A stretch of DNA of 64,000 nt from Paulownia fortunei (taxonomy: Eukaryota; Streptophyta; Magnoliopsida; Lamiales; Paulowniaceae), in assembly GCA_019321725.1 (NCBI GenBank), contig CM033110.1:434001-498000 (forward strand), written 5' to 3'. The notes below the pieces were generated by a model. It ran no database searches and was not told where the DNA came from. It saw only the letters and a list, made by a program, of their open reading frames with translations. Position numbers and translations under genes: made by a program. Below, one piece after another: positions 23,551 through 36,000 of this stretch; positions within the stretch are counted from its first letter, which is position 1; every line of letters begins with the position of its first letter.

Positions 23551-25991
23551 ATGGACCCGGATTCAGTGAAATCGACTCTTTCTAATTTGGCTTTCGGAAA
23601 TGTAATGGCTGCTGCAGCCCGCGATTATCAAAAGGTCCTATTATCTTAATATTTTTTAGGTTTTTTTCCCAAATTTTCTGTGTTTCGGATCAAATGGTTA
23701 GTGAATTTGATGCCCTTTAATGCAGTTTCATGAATTAATTTATGTCTGGCAGTTTTTGAAGAATTGGGGAATTGAAATCGATAATGTATATGAGCAGTTC
23801 GTCTTTAATTGATTAGATCGAAGCTATTAGCTTATATTAGTGCTGTGTACCGCGAGGATTAAATTTCATGCTTTTGTGTGGAAGTTCTAATTTAGTATCT
23901 GATATTGTGAAATTCGTCTGTCATTTTGAAAAGTTAGTAAAATGAAGATGTTTTCGTGTTTTCCCATCAACAACAATCTCTTCTCCCCTTTAGTAGAATA
24001 ATAGGAGTTAAACCAAGGATTTTGTTTTTCATAGTGAAAGAAGAATTGTCCTTATTTCATGCGAAAGTGATGGAATATAGTTCCATTGCCTTGTTTAAAG
24101 TGAAATGCTGCTCAGGTCCACTTCTGCAGTTTTATGGTGATTTGACAGTCCACGGTTGATTTTTAGAAGTTTTGAAGAAGTGATAGCATGTATTTTTTAG
24201 AAGAATTTATCCTGAAATTCTTTAAACGTGTATGGGTCACCTGGAAGTTTGATTCATTTCCAGGACTAAGAAATGGGAAAAAGTTTTTATTTGAAAACGA
24301 ACTCTAACTGTGAGCTGGAATGGTTACTTGGCTAAGTAATTTTTGTGAACAAAGTAGCATAAAGAGGCTGGTGTCAGACACAGATTTTGATCTCAGCTTC
24401 CATATTTTTGGCAGGAATTGGTGGCTCAAGGGAAAGCGCAAGCATCCAGCTCTGTTAATCAGGAAGTAGATCTGGATGAATTGATGGATGTAAGTGGAGG
24501 ATGCGTCTCGATCTAATTGCTTTCTTCATCTCTCTAAAATCCTTTATTTTTACATGTCGTTACACCCAGGATCCTGAACTGGAAAAATTGCACGCTGACA
24601 GGATTGCGGCTCTTAAGGTATGAAATTAGGCTCTCAAATGAGCTTGGAGTTTACCTTCTGAGATAATTTATTCATTGATTTTCCTTATAGAAAGAAGCAG
24701 AGAAGCGGCAAGAACTGAAAATGCAAGGTCATGGGGAGTGCAGGGAGATAACAGAAGCAGACTTTTTGAGTGAAGTTACAGGCAGTGAAAAAGTGATTTG
24801 TCATTTCTACCATCGAGAGTTCTACCGTTGCAAGTAAGAGCACACAATGTATCTCATTTGAAACATTTGTGGATAGTGGAGGGTAGATTTGATATTTGAA
24901 ATTGGGCATCAGATGTCAAGTATAAAACTTAGTACTTTCATAGGGTTGGAAAAAAATTAGATGGAGGACGTATATGTAAGGCCTCATATATTTTAGGAAG
25001 TATTTACAGTTTTCTGGATGTCTTCTCCAAAATATATTCTTACAAAATGCATCTTTTTCTCTTTTGACAAAACATGCATGCAGTGCTTCTATAATTTTGT
25101 TGGTGCGTTTTTCTAGGATTATGGATAAGCATTTGAAGTCCCTTGCTCCAAGACATTTTACCACCAAATTCATCAAATTGGATGCTGAGGTCGGTATAGA
25201 AGAGCATGCTGCATATATATACACTACTGGGATAGTTACAAATCCAAAAGAAGCTAAGATTCCTGTTTTTCTATTATTTTTTTTGCAGAATGCTCCTTTC
25301 TTTGTTACTAAGCTAGCAATCAAAACATTGCCATGTGTCATACTGTTCAGGTCTGTCAATTCATTATTTCTTAATTCTCTAGTTATGCATTTATCTATTA
25401 GCAAGTATTGTTGCTGCATTGATTTTTTATTGACATGAAATGGTGACGAAGAGCATATTGACGGTATCTTCTGAGTTGCACACTCTATTGTTAAGCATTA
25501 TGGCCACTGATTCATTTGGTATTCATGTAATAGCACTATGATTTGAAAGTTAGGTTGCTGATAACTCATCTTGTGAAAGTCATTGAGAGGTGCAGGACTT
25601 TGGAACATTTTAGTTGGTGATCATGTCTAAGAAGGTTATCCTTTGGGATGATATATATCTTTTGTATGGAGCATCATATTTAAGAAATTTGAAATCTTCT
25701 TCTCTCTTTATCCAGGAAAGGAGTCGCAACAGATAGGGTGGTAGGGTTTCAAGACATGGGGGGGAAAGATGATTTCTCTACAAGGACCCTCGAGATTCTC
25801 CTGTTGAAGAAAGGTAATTCATTTATTCAGAATGCTTTGCCACACCTGCATTTACCTCATTGTAATTTCTGAACCGTCATTTTTCAGGAATAATTGAGGA
25901 GAACAAACGAGAAGAAGAGGATGATGATTATCTTGAAGGTGGACAGAGGACAGTCAGATCATCTGTGAATCCTGATTCTGATTCTGAATGA
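23551..25991 (+). CDS. TXNDC9-type phosducin-like thioredoxin-fold protein
   Basis: Eight exons: 23551-23634, 24415-24489, 24570-24617, 24691-24833, 25117-25189, 25289-25350, 25716-25813 and 25888-25991. All phases agree and they yield 228 residues, close to the family size. Order: helical N-terminus (LHADRIAALKKEAEKRQE), then a thioredoxin-like domain with VICHFYHREFYRC, KFIKLDAENAPFF, the cis-Pro loop KTLPCVILFR, and VGFQDMGGKDDFS, then an acidic tail. Thioredoxin's CXXC is replaced by a single Cys (FYRC), as is usual for TXNDC9/PLP3-type proteins, which act as cytosolic co-factors of the CCT chaperonin in tubulin and actin folding rather than as redox enzymes. The acidic C-terminus ends DSDSE. 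Gene structure is inferred from splice signals and family alignment. Confidence 0.92.
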
Positions 25992-27030
25992 AAAAAAGAC
26001 TTTGAAACAATTGACCTGATTGCAACGAAAACCTGTAGTGCTTGAATTTTTTTCATATCTGGTGGAAACTTGCACTGATGCGGGCTCAAAGAAATATGAA
26101 ACAAGGCAAAATTTGGAAACAAGGAAGTTCCCCACCGTGCATTCTAAAACTCTAGCACGACTACGTAATAGCCTGCTGTAGCATTTTCAGCTTAGTGACG
26201 ATATTAGACTTTTCAGATTATCACGAATGAATATCAGTGTGCAGTTATTTTCTGCTCTGTGAGACTGTAAAATCTATTAACACTTGCACTATTTCATAAA
26301 TTATCAGATTTGTTTTCTTTTACTCCTGCAGCTTGTGCGTATCATTTGACAGATCTAACTTTCAAGAGCAACGCTACCAGTCTACCACCCTCTGATTTGA
26401 GTCACAGAGGAAGGTAAACTTTTGTCGGCCAAATTAGAAACTTATCCGTAATTGCATTTCATCGTTTCCCACTAAAAAGGTGCAAACAATTATTTGATAA
26501 CAGTCAATTGCAGTAATGTTATAGATGATGGGTGGTGAAACATCGATTGTAGGGGTGGTTTTCAAACACCCACGCCCCCCACCCCACCCCACCCTCCTAA
26601 TCCAAAGGTTATAGATGAATCAGGATTGTTGCACACGGTCCACTATATAATTACATTTGTGTGTCCAACTTAATCATATTTGGGTTCATCATCAGATGGC
26701 TCCAAGTCATGTCCCATTCCTGTCAAAAGTATCATCAAAATGCATCTTTACCTTCACTATAAATTTTGATGCTTATTTTGTTCTATTAAGATGCTAAAAA
26801 TAATATTAAACTATATATGAAAAAGTAAATCATTCTAAATAAAAATGAGATTAAAAAATATAGTAATAAAGCTTTTTGGAGCATATTACAAAATCGTAGA
26901 AATTAAGAATTTAAGATATATATTTTAATGAGTTTCTAAGTCACCCAACCTTTAAATGGAAAATTTCCCAAGCTTAAACAAATTAATTGTAGGTTGTTCA
27001 TAAGCTTTAAGGCAAAAAGTACTTTAAAAT
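25992..27030. other. TXNDC9-like 3' UTR and intergenic region
   Basis: No second gene is seen. The first few hundred bases are probably 3' UTR. A C-rich tract at 26575-26594 has four C-runs separated by single A (G-quadruplex-capable on the minus strand). Confidence 0.5.
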
Positions 27031-27102
27031 TGTGGCTGCTGGGATTCGAGCCCAGGTCTCCACGGCCACAACGTGGAATTCTTACCACTAAACTACAGCC
27101 AC
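27031..27102 (-). tRNA. tRNA-His (GUG)
   Basis: Read on the minus strand, a complete 72-nt cloverleaf: acceptor stem GTGGCTG pairing with CAGCCAC plus discriminator A; D-arm after TAGTTTAGTGGTAAGAA; anticodon stem CCACG/CGTGG with loop TTGTGGC (anticodon GTG, + strand 27067-27069); T-arm CTGGG-CTCGAAT-CCCAG. There is no intron and CCA is not encoded, as expected for a nuclear gene. The extra 5' G of tRNA-His would be added after transcription. Internal A and B boxes are intact. Confidence 0.96.
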
Positions 27103-27185
27103 TTTGTTGACTTCACTTCAAAATTGATACTAATTATCATAAGTTCATAGAACAATAGTCCCCAGTCTATGTATTAACTTTTGTT

Positions 27186-27806
27186 TTGGGGTGGGCATAC
27201 GGGTTCGGATAGTCGGTCCCAATCCAATTCAATCGGGTTTAACTCAATTTGGTTGGATTTTTTAAAAAATTCGGTAACCTAATACCCGATTTAAATTTTT
27301 CGGGTCAGCTATTGAATATTATTTTCCTACTTGATTGGGTATTGGGTATTGGGTACCCGATTTTTTTTTTAATTTTTTATTTTAATTATTTTTTATTTTT
27401 TTATTTTTTTTGAAATATTCCTTTAAATCAAGGGGAAAACACAAATGTCCTCTTTGACTTTTTATATCAAATAAGAAAAATTAATTTTGTATTTTTCTCT
27501 TCCAACACTTTTTTTTTTTACATCTTATTAAATTAAATTGAAGTACATAATAGAAATTATATAATAAATTTTCTTTTGTAAAATATGTAATAAATATTTT
27601 AAGATTAAAGAAATAAAATAATAGAAATTAGTATATTATCATTAGATATAAGAGTTTAGCATCAACAAAATATAATACCTACAGCATAACAAAAAAATAA
27701 AAAAATCGAACCCAACCTTTCGGATGCTCGAAAATTTTGGGTTGGTATTGGGTAGCCTTTTAAGCTGCCTGACCCGATTATCCCAAAATTCGACTATCCA
27801 TCTCTA
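27186..27806. mobile_element. Degenerate hAT-like MITE
   Basis: Left end TTGGGGTGGGCATAC and right end GACTATCCATCTCTAT are a weak inverted pair, flanked by CTTTTGTT (27178-27185) and TTTTTGTT (27807-27814), a 7/8 match. The subterminal ACCCGATT/GGGTATTGGGTA composition is typical of plant hAT-derived MITEs. No coding capacity. Confidence 0.5.
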
Positions 27807-28420
27807 TTTTTGTTAAGTACGGATTATTTTTTCAATCGTCTTTTATAAGAAAGATTTTGATTAGTTAATATTTCTTTTAAGAAATATTATCAACTAATTA
27901 GGCTCACATGGACAATTAATTAAATACCTTAAAAATTATAATAACAACACCCACATTGTTTATGAAATTGGACATTGCATATACTTCTCGCAGTATTTGA
28001 GCTTAAAACCAAGTAGTCAGAAAAATCTTCAAAGTCAAATTGAGTTAGAAATCATTGACGGGACTAATAAACTTAATCCGAGTAATGATATTGCTAAAAT
28101 ATATGCATTAGGTGATTAGACTTCAAACCTGATAAAAGATAAAGCGAAAATTACATTAATGGTCCCTAAAGTCTACCCTTTGAATTACTTTAGTCCTTAA
28201 CGTTCAAAATTGACTACTTTATACTCTTATATTATCATTTGGTTGCATGTTAGTCCTCATATGAATATTCCACTGAAATTTGGTATTCAAATTTTTTAAG
28301 GGCAAATGGTCAAAACAAGTCAAAAGTTGCACTGTTATCCCTAATTTTCCACTTTAATCCCTGAGTGATAAATTATAATGAAAATCCACAATATTATATC
28401 TATAAATTACACACACCAAA

Positions 28421-28447
28421 TATATATTTATATATATATATATATAT
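28421..28447. repeat. (TA)n microsatellite
   Basis: About thirteen TA dinucleotides with one interruption. Confidence 0.85.
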
Positions 28448-28640
28448 TTTCACACAAATTTCTGTGGAATATATTGTAAATAGTATGTTCAAATACAAAT
28501 GAAATTATCATTATTTTGTTTCATTGTAGAACAAACCTTACAACTTCATGTGCAAACTAATGTTAGAAATAATTTGTCAAAATTATGTACTTATTCATTA
28601 TATTTAGCATGATTTCAAACTTCAATATGCTAAAACTTGA

Positions 28641-28690
<50 letters not shown>
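28641..28690. repeat. Compound (AT)n(GT)n microsatellite
   Basis: About nine AT followed by about sixteen GT dinucleotides; potentially polymorphic and Z-DNA-prone. Confidence 0.95.
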
Positions 28691-28696
<6 letters not shown>

Positions 28697-29544
28697 TAAA
28701 TCTAGTATGACTTATTTAGGTTATACTCATTATAATCATTTATGATGAAGCTAAGTTCCATGCATTAGTATACTTCAACACTTAAAAATAGTTACCTCAA
28801 CATTATTGCAAAAGATCATTAAATTAGTTTTAAATTTATCATTATTTAATTCACTTACCTTATTTATTTAAGAGAATCTCAAAGAAGAGATTAAGTAGGA
28901 GTGAAACCGAGTAAAACCACGTGTGTCCATGAGAAATAATAGTGCAGTTCTTGTTCACATTATTTAATTCACTTACCTTATTTATCTAGGATAATCCCAA
29001 GAATTTTCCTTATTAATGTCTTTCCTTAGTTAAGCAGAATTCTTTGTATTGTAGAACTACACCTATATCGACTTAACCATTTCTGTACGGTATCAATAGT
29101 TTCATTATTTTAGCGTTGTTGCTCTTGTTTAGTGTAGTTGTTATGGTTTGCCACACTTCTTCTTTGTGAGTTGTCGCCATCTACCACGCTCAATCATATC
29201 CCTTGTTTTCTCCCTTTTTTCATGTAGGAATATAAGGATATATACACATATATAGTTGCCCAGAATCAGAAATGACTGTGGGTGCTTTCTGGGAGATGAT
29301 AAGGGTGGAAGATTGAAGGGAAAGAAAAGTTGAAATTTCAAGATTTTCGTGTCCTACTGACTTAATCAGTAGAATAATCGAGCCCAGAAGACTGAATCAC
29401 CATAATGTAAGTGCCCACTTCGTTTTCTTGGCTAAAAATTTGATCTTTTCTTATCAAGACTCGTATAAATATATATACTTGTGTGAGTATCGGCTATATA
29501 GTTTCAATCACTCATAAGATTGTTCCATGGGGAATTGCAGAAAA

Positions 29545-31545
29545 ATGGCGACTCCTGTGGAGCCTCCAAATGGATTCAGAGCTAAAGGAAAGCATTACTT
29601 TGCAATGTGGCGCACATTGTTTGAAGTTGACAGGAAGTATGTTCCGATTAAGCCGATAGGCAGAGGATCATATGGGGTGGTCTGTTCATCGATTAATAGG
29701 GAGACAAATGAGAGAGTGGCCATCAAGAAGATCACTGATGTGTTTGGGAACCGAATTTCTGCGATAAGGACTCTGAGAGAACTGATGTTGTTGAGGTGCA
29801 TTAAGCATGAAAACGTAGTTGAACTCAAGGATGTTATGATGCCGACTAATTGGAGTGGTTTTAAGGAACTTTATATGGTGTACGAGTTGATGGATACGGA
29901 TCTGCATCATATAATTAAGTCCCCACAGCCTCTGTCAAACGACCATTGCAAATTCTTTATTTTCCAGGTAATAGTTCTCTTTAGTTTTGCGGTTCTGATT
30001 TTAGCATTTCAGTAACATATTTGCTTGTGTGCTATGTGATCTTATGTAGGATACGAGAATATGTATTTGGATTTTATGATGCATGATGTTAGAAATTGAA
30101 ATTTGCTGATCATAGTAAAAGATAATAGTTCTCTTTCGTTTCGCTGTTCTGATGTTAGCATTTCAGTCACATATTTGCTTGTGATCTGTGTTCTTATTAT
30201 GTAGGATACGAGGATATGTACATGGATTGTATGATGCATGATGTTAGAAAATTCAAATTTGCTGATCATGGTAAAAGAAATATAATGGATAATGATAGAT
30301 AATGTCAATGTCTTATTTGATATGTTAGGAAATGAGTATTAAAGTATGAATTGATAATAACTTATGTTAATGGGGTGAGTTTTCTGGAGTAGCTCTTCTG
30401 ATATGTTTCATACCTTCTCTAGATTTATAGAAAAACCTCCATGCATAATTCTCATTGTTAACTAATTTATGAATAAACCAAAAACAGAGTGGAATACTTT
30501 CTGATCCTAATCTGAGGTTCATTAAAATTCTTTCTGTAGTAAGTATTGTGCCGTAAAGAAATACCGACTAAATCATGAGTAGTGGTTGAGTAGAGAATTA
30601 AATCTACCCAAATGTATCTTTAGATGAGCAGGTTTCTTTTGAAAGATTTGCCTTGAGCTATACTAGAATTTTTTTGAGAATGTTCTTGTGTAATTTCTGT
30701 TGGTGGTTTCACACATCCTAATATACATTGTTTGGGTTTAAGAGAATGGTCCTTACCCAAGAAAAAATAACTAGATGAAGCCAAGAAAAACTCAGACTCA
30801 GCATCATCCTTTCCAGAATCTTTGTTGTATTTTAATTTAAGAGATGCAAGAATGTACAATTTATAGACTGTTTTGCAAAATGCAGCTGCTGAGGGGGTTA
30901 AAATATCTCCATTCTGCCAACGTTCTCCATCGGGACTTGAAACCTGGAAATCTTCTTGTCAACGCCAATTGTGAGCTGAAGATATGTGATTTTGGATTGG
31001 CAAGAACTGGCAGTGACAATGGAGATTTCATGACGGAATATGTAGTTACGAGATGGTATCGTGCACCAGAGCTACTTCTTTCCTGTGACAGCTATGGAAC
31101 CTCCGTAGATATCTGGTCTGTTGGATGCATCTTAGCAGAAATCCTTGGTCGAAAACCAATCTTTCTGGGAACTGATAGCCTCAGTCAACTCAAGCTTATT
31201 GTTAGTGTTCTCGGCAGCCAACCTGAAGCTGATCTCAAGTTTATTGATAAGCCAAAGGCGAAGACATTCATACGATCACTTATTTCCAGAGGAATTGACT
31301 TGTCTTCTCTATATCCACAAGCTGATCCTTTGGCAATAGATTTGTTGAGCAAGCTTCTTGTGTTCAATCCAACCAAAAGAATCACAGCGACAGAGGCTCT
31401 TTGTCACCCTTATCTCTCAAGTCTGTATGATCCGAGTTGCAATCCTCCAGCCAAATACCGTCTCAAGGTTGATATAGACGAGAATTTCGAAGAACCAATT
31501 ATTAGGGAGATGATGTTGAGAGAGATTTTCTATTACCAATCCTGA
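29545..31545 (+). CDS. Group C MAP kinase (MPK7-like, TEY type)
   Basis: Two coding exons (29545-29967 and 30886-31545, 918-bp intron GTAATAG...TGCAG, phase 0) encode about 360 residues. The two-exon layout and the N-terminus [10 protein letters not shown] are typical of plant group C MAPKs (MPK1/2/7/14). Numbered from the upstream ATG at 29527 (six residues earlier): glycine loop IGRGSYGVV 44-52, catalytic Lys 67 in [13 protein letters not shown] 162-169, DFG 182-184, activation loop TEY 197-199. The C-terminus [16 protein letters not shown] matches the MPK7 side but is short, ending FYYQS. The start at 29545 is preferred for its family match and strong context (AAAAATGGCG). A 5' UTR intron 29407-29540 (GTAAGT...TTGCAG) would remove the upstream ATG. 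The kinase acts in MKK-MAPK phosphorylation cascades. Confidence 0.93.
29968..30277 (+). repeat. Tandem duplication inside the MAPK intron
   Basis: Two units, 29968-30121 and 30122-30277, offset 154 bp, each running from TAATAGTTCTCTTT to GCTGATCAT(A/G)GTAAAAG. Unit 1 begins with the used splice donor GTAATAG; unit 2 begins ATAATAG, so its donor copy is destroyed by G to A. Confidence 0.85.
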
Positions 31546-32020
31546 AGTTGCTTATGCTATGTCATATTAATGTCTAGTTAGCGCGGTTTCTTTTGTATTA
31601 TTCCCTGAAAGAAACTAATATATATATTTGCTTATTGGGTATAAGCTTGTATAGCTCTATTGGATTAATATCCTTGTATAGTTGCAAAGAGATTCTCCAG
31701 GGTGAAAGACATCTTTAACTTTGTTCCATAAGATGATTGAAATGCAGATAACAGTTGCTTGAGCTGGTGTTTTGGGACACTGAGTTCTATCCTCTCCTTT
31801 TCTTATCACTTATTACATTCGATTTTTTTTTTATTCACATAAAGTTGAATGGAGATCAAAACCTGACAGAGAGATCAGGAATACAAGATACTATTGGAGA
31901 GGCCTACCATGGTCACTTTGTTCTTAGAATACATAATTCACTGAATAAAACAACATTGGCAATTGTTTTAATCATAATGATTGCTAAGATAAACATTACT
32001 TTATTCCCTTCAACAAGTGT
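31546..32020. other. MAPK 3' UTR and spacer to the bZIP gene
   Basis: No gene seen. The MAPK 3' UTR probably occupies the first 100-200 bp; the rest is upstream region of the bZIP transcription unit. Confidence 0.5.
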
Positions 32021-32026
32021 TTTTTG

Positions 32027-32036
32027 TGTATAAATC
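32027..32036 (+). promoter_or_regulatory. TATA box of the bZIP gene
   Basis: TGTATAAATC. Transcription from about 32065 would give a leader of about 500 nt, the long uORF-bearing leader typical of group S1 bZIP genes. Confidence 0.55.
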
Positions 32037-32236
32037 CCACCTCCAACACCACCAAGAGCCTCTTCCTGTCTTCTCCCATCCTCAGCTTTACATAGTTTTA
32101 GTTCTGTATCTCCTCTTCTTCTTTTAGAAAATCCAGGTTTCTTGATTTTTGCATACATACATATTTATGCCCTGTCCCAGTTTTCCTTCTGTGACTTTAT
32201 CTGTTATTTCTATCTCAGCCTAATATAAACAAATCC

Positions 32237-32287
32237 ATGATCGATAATTTTAATGTGGAAGAATTCGTTACTAGAATTCAAGACTGA
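32237..32287 (+). CDS. uORF 1 of the bZIP gene, 16 codons
   Basis: ATG at 32237, TGA at 32285-32287. It ends two bases before the sucrose-control uORF starts, so ribosomes translating it could affect initiation there. The peptide itself is not one I recognise. Confidence 0.45.
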   Translation: MIDNFNVEEFVTRIQD

Positions 32288-32289
32288 TC

Positions 32290-32415
32290 ATGTCGCCTGT
32301 ACTCAGTGAGATCCTCCTTTCTGGATTTACAGTGAACTCAACTCTTCGTCGCCGTTCCCACCTGGTTCAATCCTTGTCTGTTGTCTTCCTCTATTGGTTT
32401 TATGTTTTCTCATGA
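32290..32415 (+). CDS. Sucrose-control (SC) peptide uORF
   Basis: A 41-residue uORF whose C-terminus is SLSVVFLYWFYVFS followed directly by stop, the conserved end of the SC peptide found in leaders of group S1 bZIP mRNAs (bZIP1, 2, 11, 44 and 53 in Arabidopsis). In that family the nascent peptide stalls ribosomes at its stop codon when sucrose is high, repressing the main frame. Here it lies 146 bp upstream of the bZIP ATG. The conserved hydrophobic/aromatic end and the stop position are all present, so sucrose-induced repression is expected. Too short for usual ORF thresholds. Confidence 0.95.
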   Translation: MSPVLSEILLSGFTVNSTLRRRSHLVQSLSVVFLYWFYVFS

Positions 32416-32561
32416 ACAAAAAACTATAAATCTTCAACTATTACTCCATTTTTAAGCTAATATATATACATATAAAACTAATTGTTAGTCCTTTGTCTCA
32501 ACAACAAATTCTTGCAATAGTTGAGCCAAGAATCATTATTATTTGAACATATACATATAAC

Positions 32562-33047
32562 ATGGCTTCTCCTAGTGGAACTCCTTCAGGGTCAAACTCC
32601 CTTCAGAGTTCTGAAGAAAATCTGCATCACAATATGATGGACATAAGGAAACGCAAGCGAATGCTTTCAAACCGCGAATCAGCACGACGATCCCGGATGA
32701 GGAAGCAGAAGCACTTGGATGATCTGATGGCTCAGGTGACTCATCTCAGGGCTGAAAATAATCACATTCTCACCAACATAAATCTTGTCACTCAGCTCTA
32801 CTTGAATGTAGAGTCTGAGAATTCAGTTCTCAGGGCTCAGATTTCTGAACTGAACCACAGGCTGCAGGCTCTGAATGATATTATCATCTGCATGAGCTCA
32901 AAGGGAACTATTGCCCCTGGTTTTGAGATTGAGGAACATGGTGATTATGATCAGATGATTGGTGGGGTTGATGATTTCTTGAGCCCTTGGAGTTTGGCCC
33001 ATGTTAATCAGCCAATCATGGCTTCTAGTGATGTCTTCTTGTACTGA
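32562..33047 (+). CDS. Group S1 bZIP transcription factor (bZIP11/44/53-like)
   Basis: Single-exon, 161 residues, as typical for this group. The basic region spans about residues 28-50 (KRKRMLSNRESARRSRMRKQ) with the N37-x7-R45 DNA contact pattern. A leucine zipper follows with heptad residues L55, L62, I69, V76, V83, L90 and L97. The C-terminal part is acidic and aromatic (DDFLSPWSL). Such proteins bind ACGT-core elements, commonly as heterodimers with group C bZIPs, and adjust amino-acid and sugar metabolism under low energy. The SC uORF upstream strongly supports group S1. It cannot be assigned to one Arabidopsis member from the sequence alone. Confidence 0.95.
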   Translation: MASPSGTPSGSNSLQSSEENLHHNMMDIRKRKRMLSNRESARRSRMRKQKHLDDLMAQVTHLRAENNHILTNINLVTQLYLNVESENSVLRAQISELNHRLQALNDIIICMSSKGTIAPGFEIEEHGDYDQMIGGVDDFLSPWSLAHVNQPIMASSDVFLY

Positions 33048-36000
33048 TCAGCTTCATTCATGGGGGCTTTATTCAATAATAGATTGTTGCTACATATGTG
33101 CTAAGTCTTGGTGGTTGTATAATGTATTTGGGTTAGGTTTTATTTCAATAAGTAGAAATGGGATTCTTGAAGTGAATGTATGATATACTTGAGTCAAATT
33201 CTTGACTGTATCTTATATCATTCATTTTAAATTATGTAAAATTACTAGATATCGATATTACGGATTCGATAATCAAGTTAAAAGCCTAGTGATTGTTTCA
33301 TGGAAGTAAATGGTGATAGTGTCACCATGTACTATAATCTTAACAATATTTATGAAAATGAAGCTCCCACTTTTCAAAAACAAGACAATGCCTTTCTCAC
33401 AAGTCCAATGGGTCTGTAGCAATTTGTATTCCAATAGAGAAGTCCAGTAATCAGTATGTGTTTTTTTTTTCTTCTATATTTGTAATGTGCTAATGTCAGC
33501 TTCAGCCAATAGAAGTTCTGCATGTGTTTAATTTAAGAATGAGCTAACTAAAGTATAATATCTGTATGGTGGGTGGGTGTACTCTTAATAGTATTTATGT
33601 TTAATCTGAGGGCAGCAGTGGCTTTTGGAGCAGCTGAAAAATTGAGAGGGGGGTGGGGGTGGGGGGTGTTGTGACATCAAGATTTGAATTATTGGGATGG
33701 GATGAATTGACAAGTTATTTATAAGACAAAACCCACAAAGTCACTCATGCAATTATGCAATTATGAAATTGTGAAATTCCTATTGATTGTGGCTTTGGCC
33801 ATGTCTTTAGCACCTAAGATGATAATAGTTTAATACTACCAAAAAAAAAAACAACCAAGTGTCCATTATGCAATCAACTTTTTTGGAATGAGTTGAGTGT
33901 GGATAAAAAGAGTACAATTCAGATGATGGATAGAGTGTATTGTATTGGTTATGTAGAAAGTTCCCTTTTGCATTAATTGAGTGGAATTTTTATTAATAAA
34001 AATTCATATTATATTACAAATATATATGAATAATTAAAAGTATTTTAATTTTTCATACACATTTAGAACTCAAAGAATAGAACTCACTTTTAAGGAAAAT
34101 ATTTAGTACACATATTAAATGTATTTTGTATTATACTTAACAAATTTTACTCCATCTTAACAAATATTTATAAATATCTATTCACAACTTAAAAATTATA
34201 TCAAAAACATACAATTAAAAGTAAAAATTCTAATATTTATAAAAATATTAATCATCAACAAATAATTAGTTCTAAGTTGTTCTATAATTATGAATTAAAT
34301 AATATAGTGACACAAATAAAATAAGATTTGCATAGTTTAAAATAAATGCAAGCACGATACATATAAAAATAATGTCAAAATAAATTATATTTTTACTCTC
34401 TAAACTTTTTTTTTTCACATTCGTATTTTATACATATATCTAAAAATCTATATATTATTCATTCCCATATTTTTCTTATTTTTAATAAAAATTTATGATA
34501 TGCCACCTATTAAATACTAAATATTTCTCGTTTTGTATTTAATTAAGAAGTAAAATCACTAAATTATATAATAACGCATGTAAATTACTCCCTCTCTAAG
34601 AAAGCATGTGCATGTTTCCACTGGAATCTTGAAAAGAAATCACACAAATATTGGTTAATTAATACTTGGCATATGCAAATTACAGGCAATTCTCAGAATC
34701 ATTTCTTCGACTAATTCTCTTCTATATTTAGATTTTGGAGAATAATTAATTAAAAAAATAGTGATGTTGAAGGAAATTTATTTTTTCTTGAAAATTTCTA
34801 CTACAAGTAAACCCTTCGTAATTATTTTATCAATCAATATTAGATTCATCAACTGCGAATTCTTTGAAATAATAAAATTATTATTATATATTAATAGTGC
34901 TAATTAAGCAACTAAAGGAAACTACTTAAGAAGTAAGATTTCACAATTAAATTATAAAAAAAAAAAAAAGAAAAAGAAAAGGTGGGGTATATACCATATG
35001 GAACCCCACTCAACAGATTATTAAAAATTAAACATACATAATTCAATAATTTTCCATTCTTTAATTGGTTGCTTACCTCATTGTTACAATCATTCATGCA
35101 CTTGCGTAAATAGATTAATTATTATTTATCATATGAAACCAATTGTCTCTCTGACGTCAACAATTACTTGAAATCAATGAGACAAAGGCTGTCCCATTTT
35201 GGTCACAATGTGGGATTTAATAAACTAATAGGAGAGATGACGAAGTATGAAATTTTAAATTTAAATCTCACTTAAATAAAAAAATTTAGATGCAATAGTA
35301 GTTTTTCATTTATTATTAATTATAATAGTTGTTGATAGTTTATTCTTAATTATTTATTAATTATTGAATAATAATATTCATAATATAATGATATTTAATC
35401 ATTTCACTCAAAAAAATATTTCATAATTTCATTTGATAAAATGAGTTGCCATCTTGTATTACTCCACCGATGGATTTTCTTACGATAACCCCATTCGTCA
35501 ATGTTGACCCATCAAACTTCTAACTTCAGAAAACTTTGAAAATAATACATGGAAAGTTTCTTAATCTTGATAAAAGACTTTTTCTATTTCTAGTTTAACA
35601 AAAATATAGAATCTGCTTACAAATCTTTCCTTTTATTTGACATATATTTATTTGTACATATCTTTAGATTTATTTTTATAAATTCCTCAAATTTATTTTT
35701 AATAAATTCATTTATTATGATAAGTAGGCCGAGTTTCATTCCTATAAGAAAATAAATATACAAGAGTTAGTCTTATATTAAAATTTATATTAAAATCATG
35801 GAAAAGGAATCAATAAAATTAATTTGTGTTTTGCAAAAATAATGTCAATCAATAATTAAGTGACCGACTTAACACCACGTCTCTTCATTTTTAATGGTCA
35901 GATAAGAGATTTTGTTAAATAATTTTTTTTTCTATTCTTAATATTATATTTTAGAGAAAAAAACTAATGTTAATTGCAAAATATCCTCATCATACACCTA

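Larger units (their letters stand above)
27815..29406. other. Intergenic region upstream of the MAPK gene
   Basis: No gene seen. It contains two AT microsatellites and near 28150-28370 a phrase common in plant repeats (AATGGTCCCTAAAG ... AATCCCTGAGTG), whose family I cannot assign. Confidence 0.45.

Noticed and set aside
28150..28370. Phrase resembling common plant repeat text
   Set aside because: I recognise it as repetitive in plants but cannot assign a class or boundaries, so it is not called as an element.
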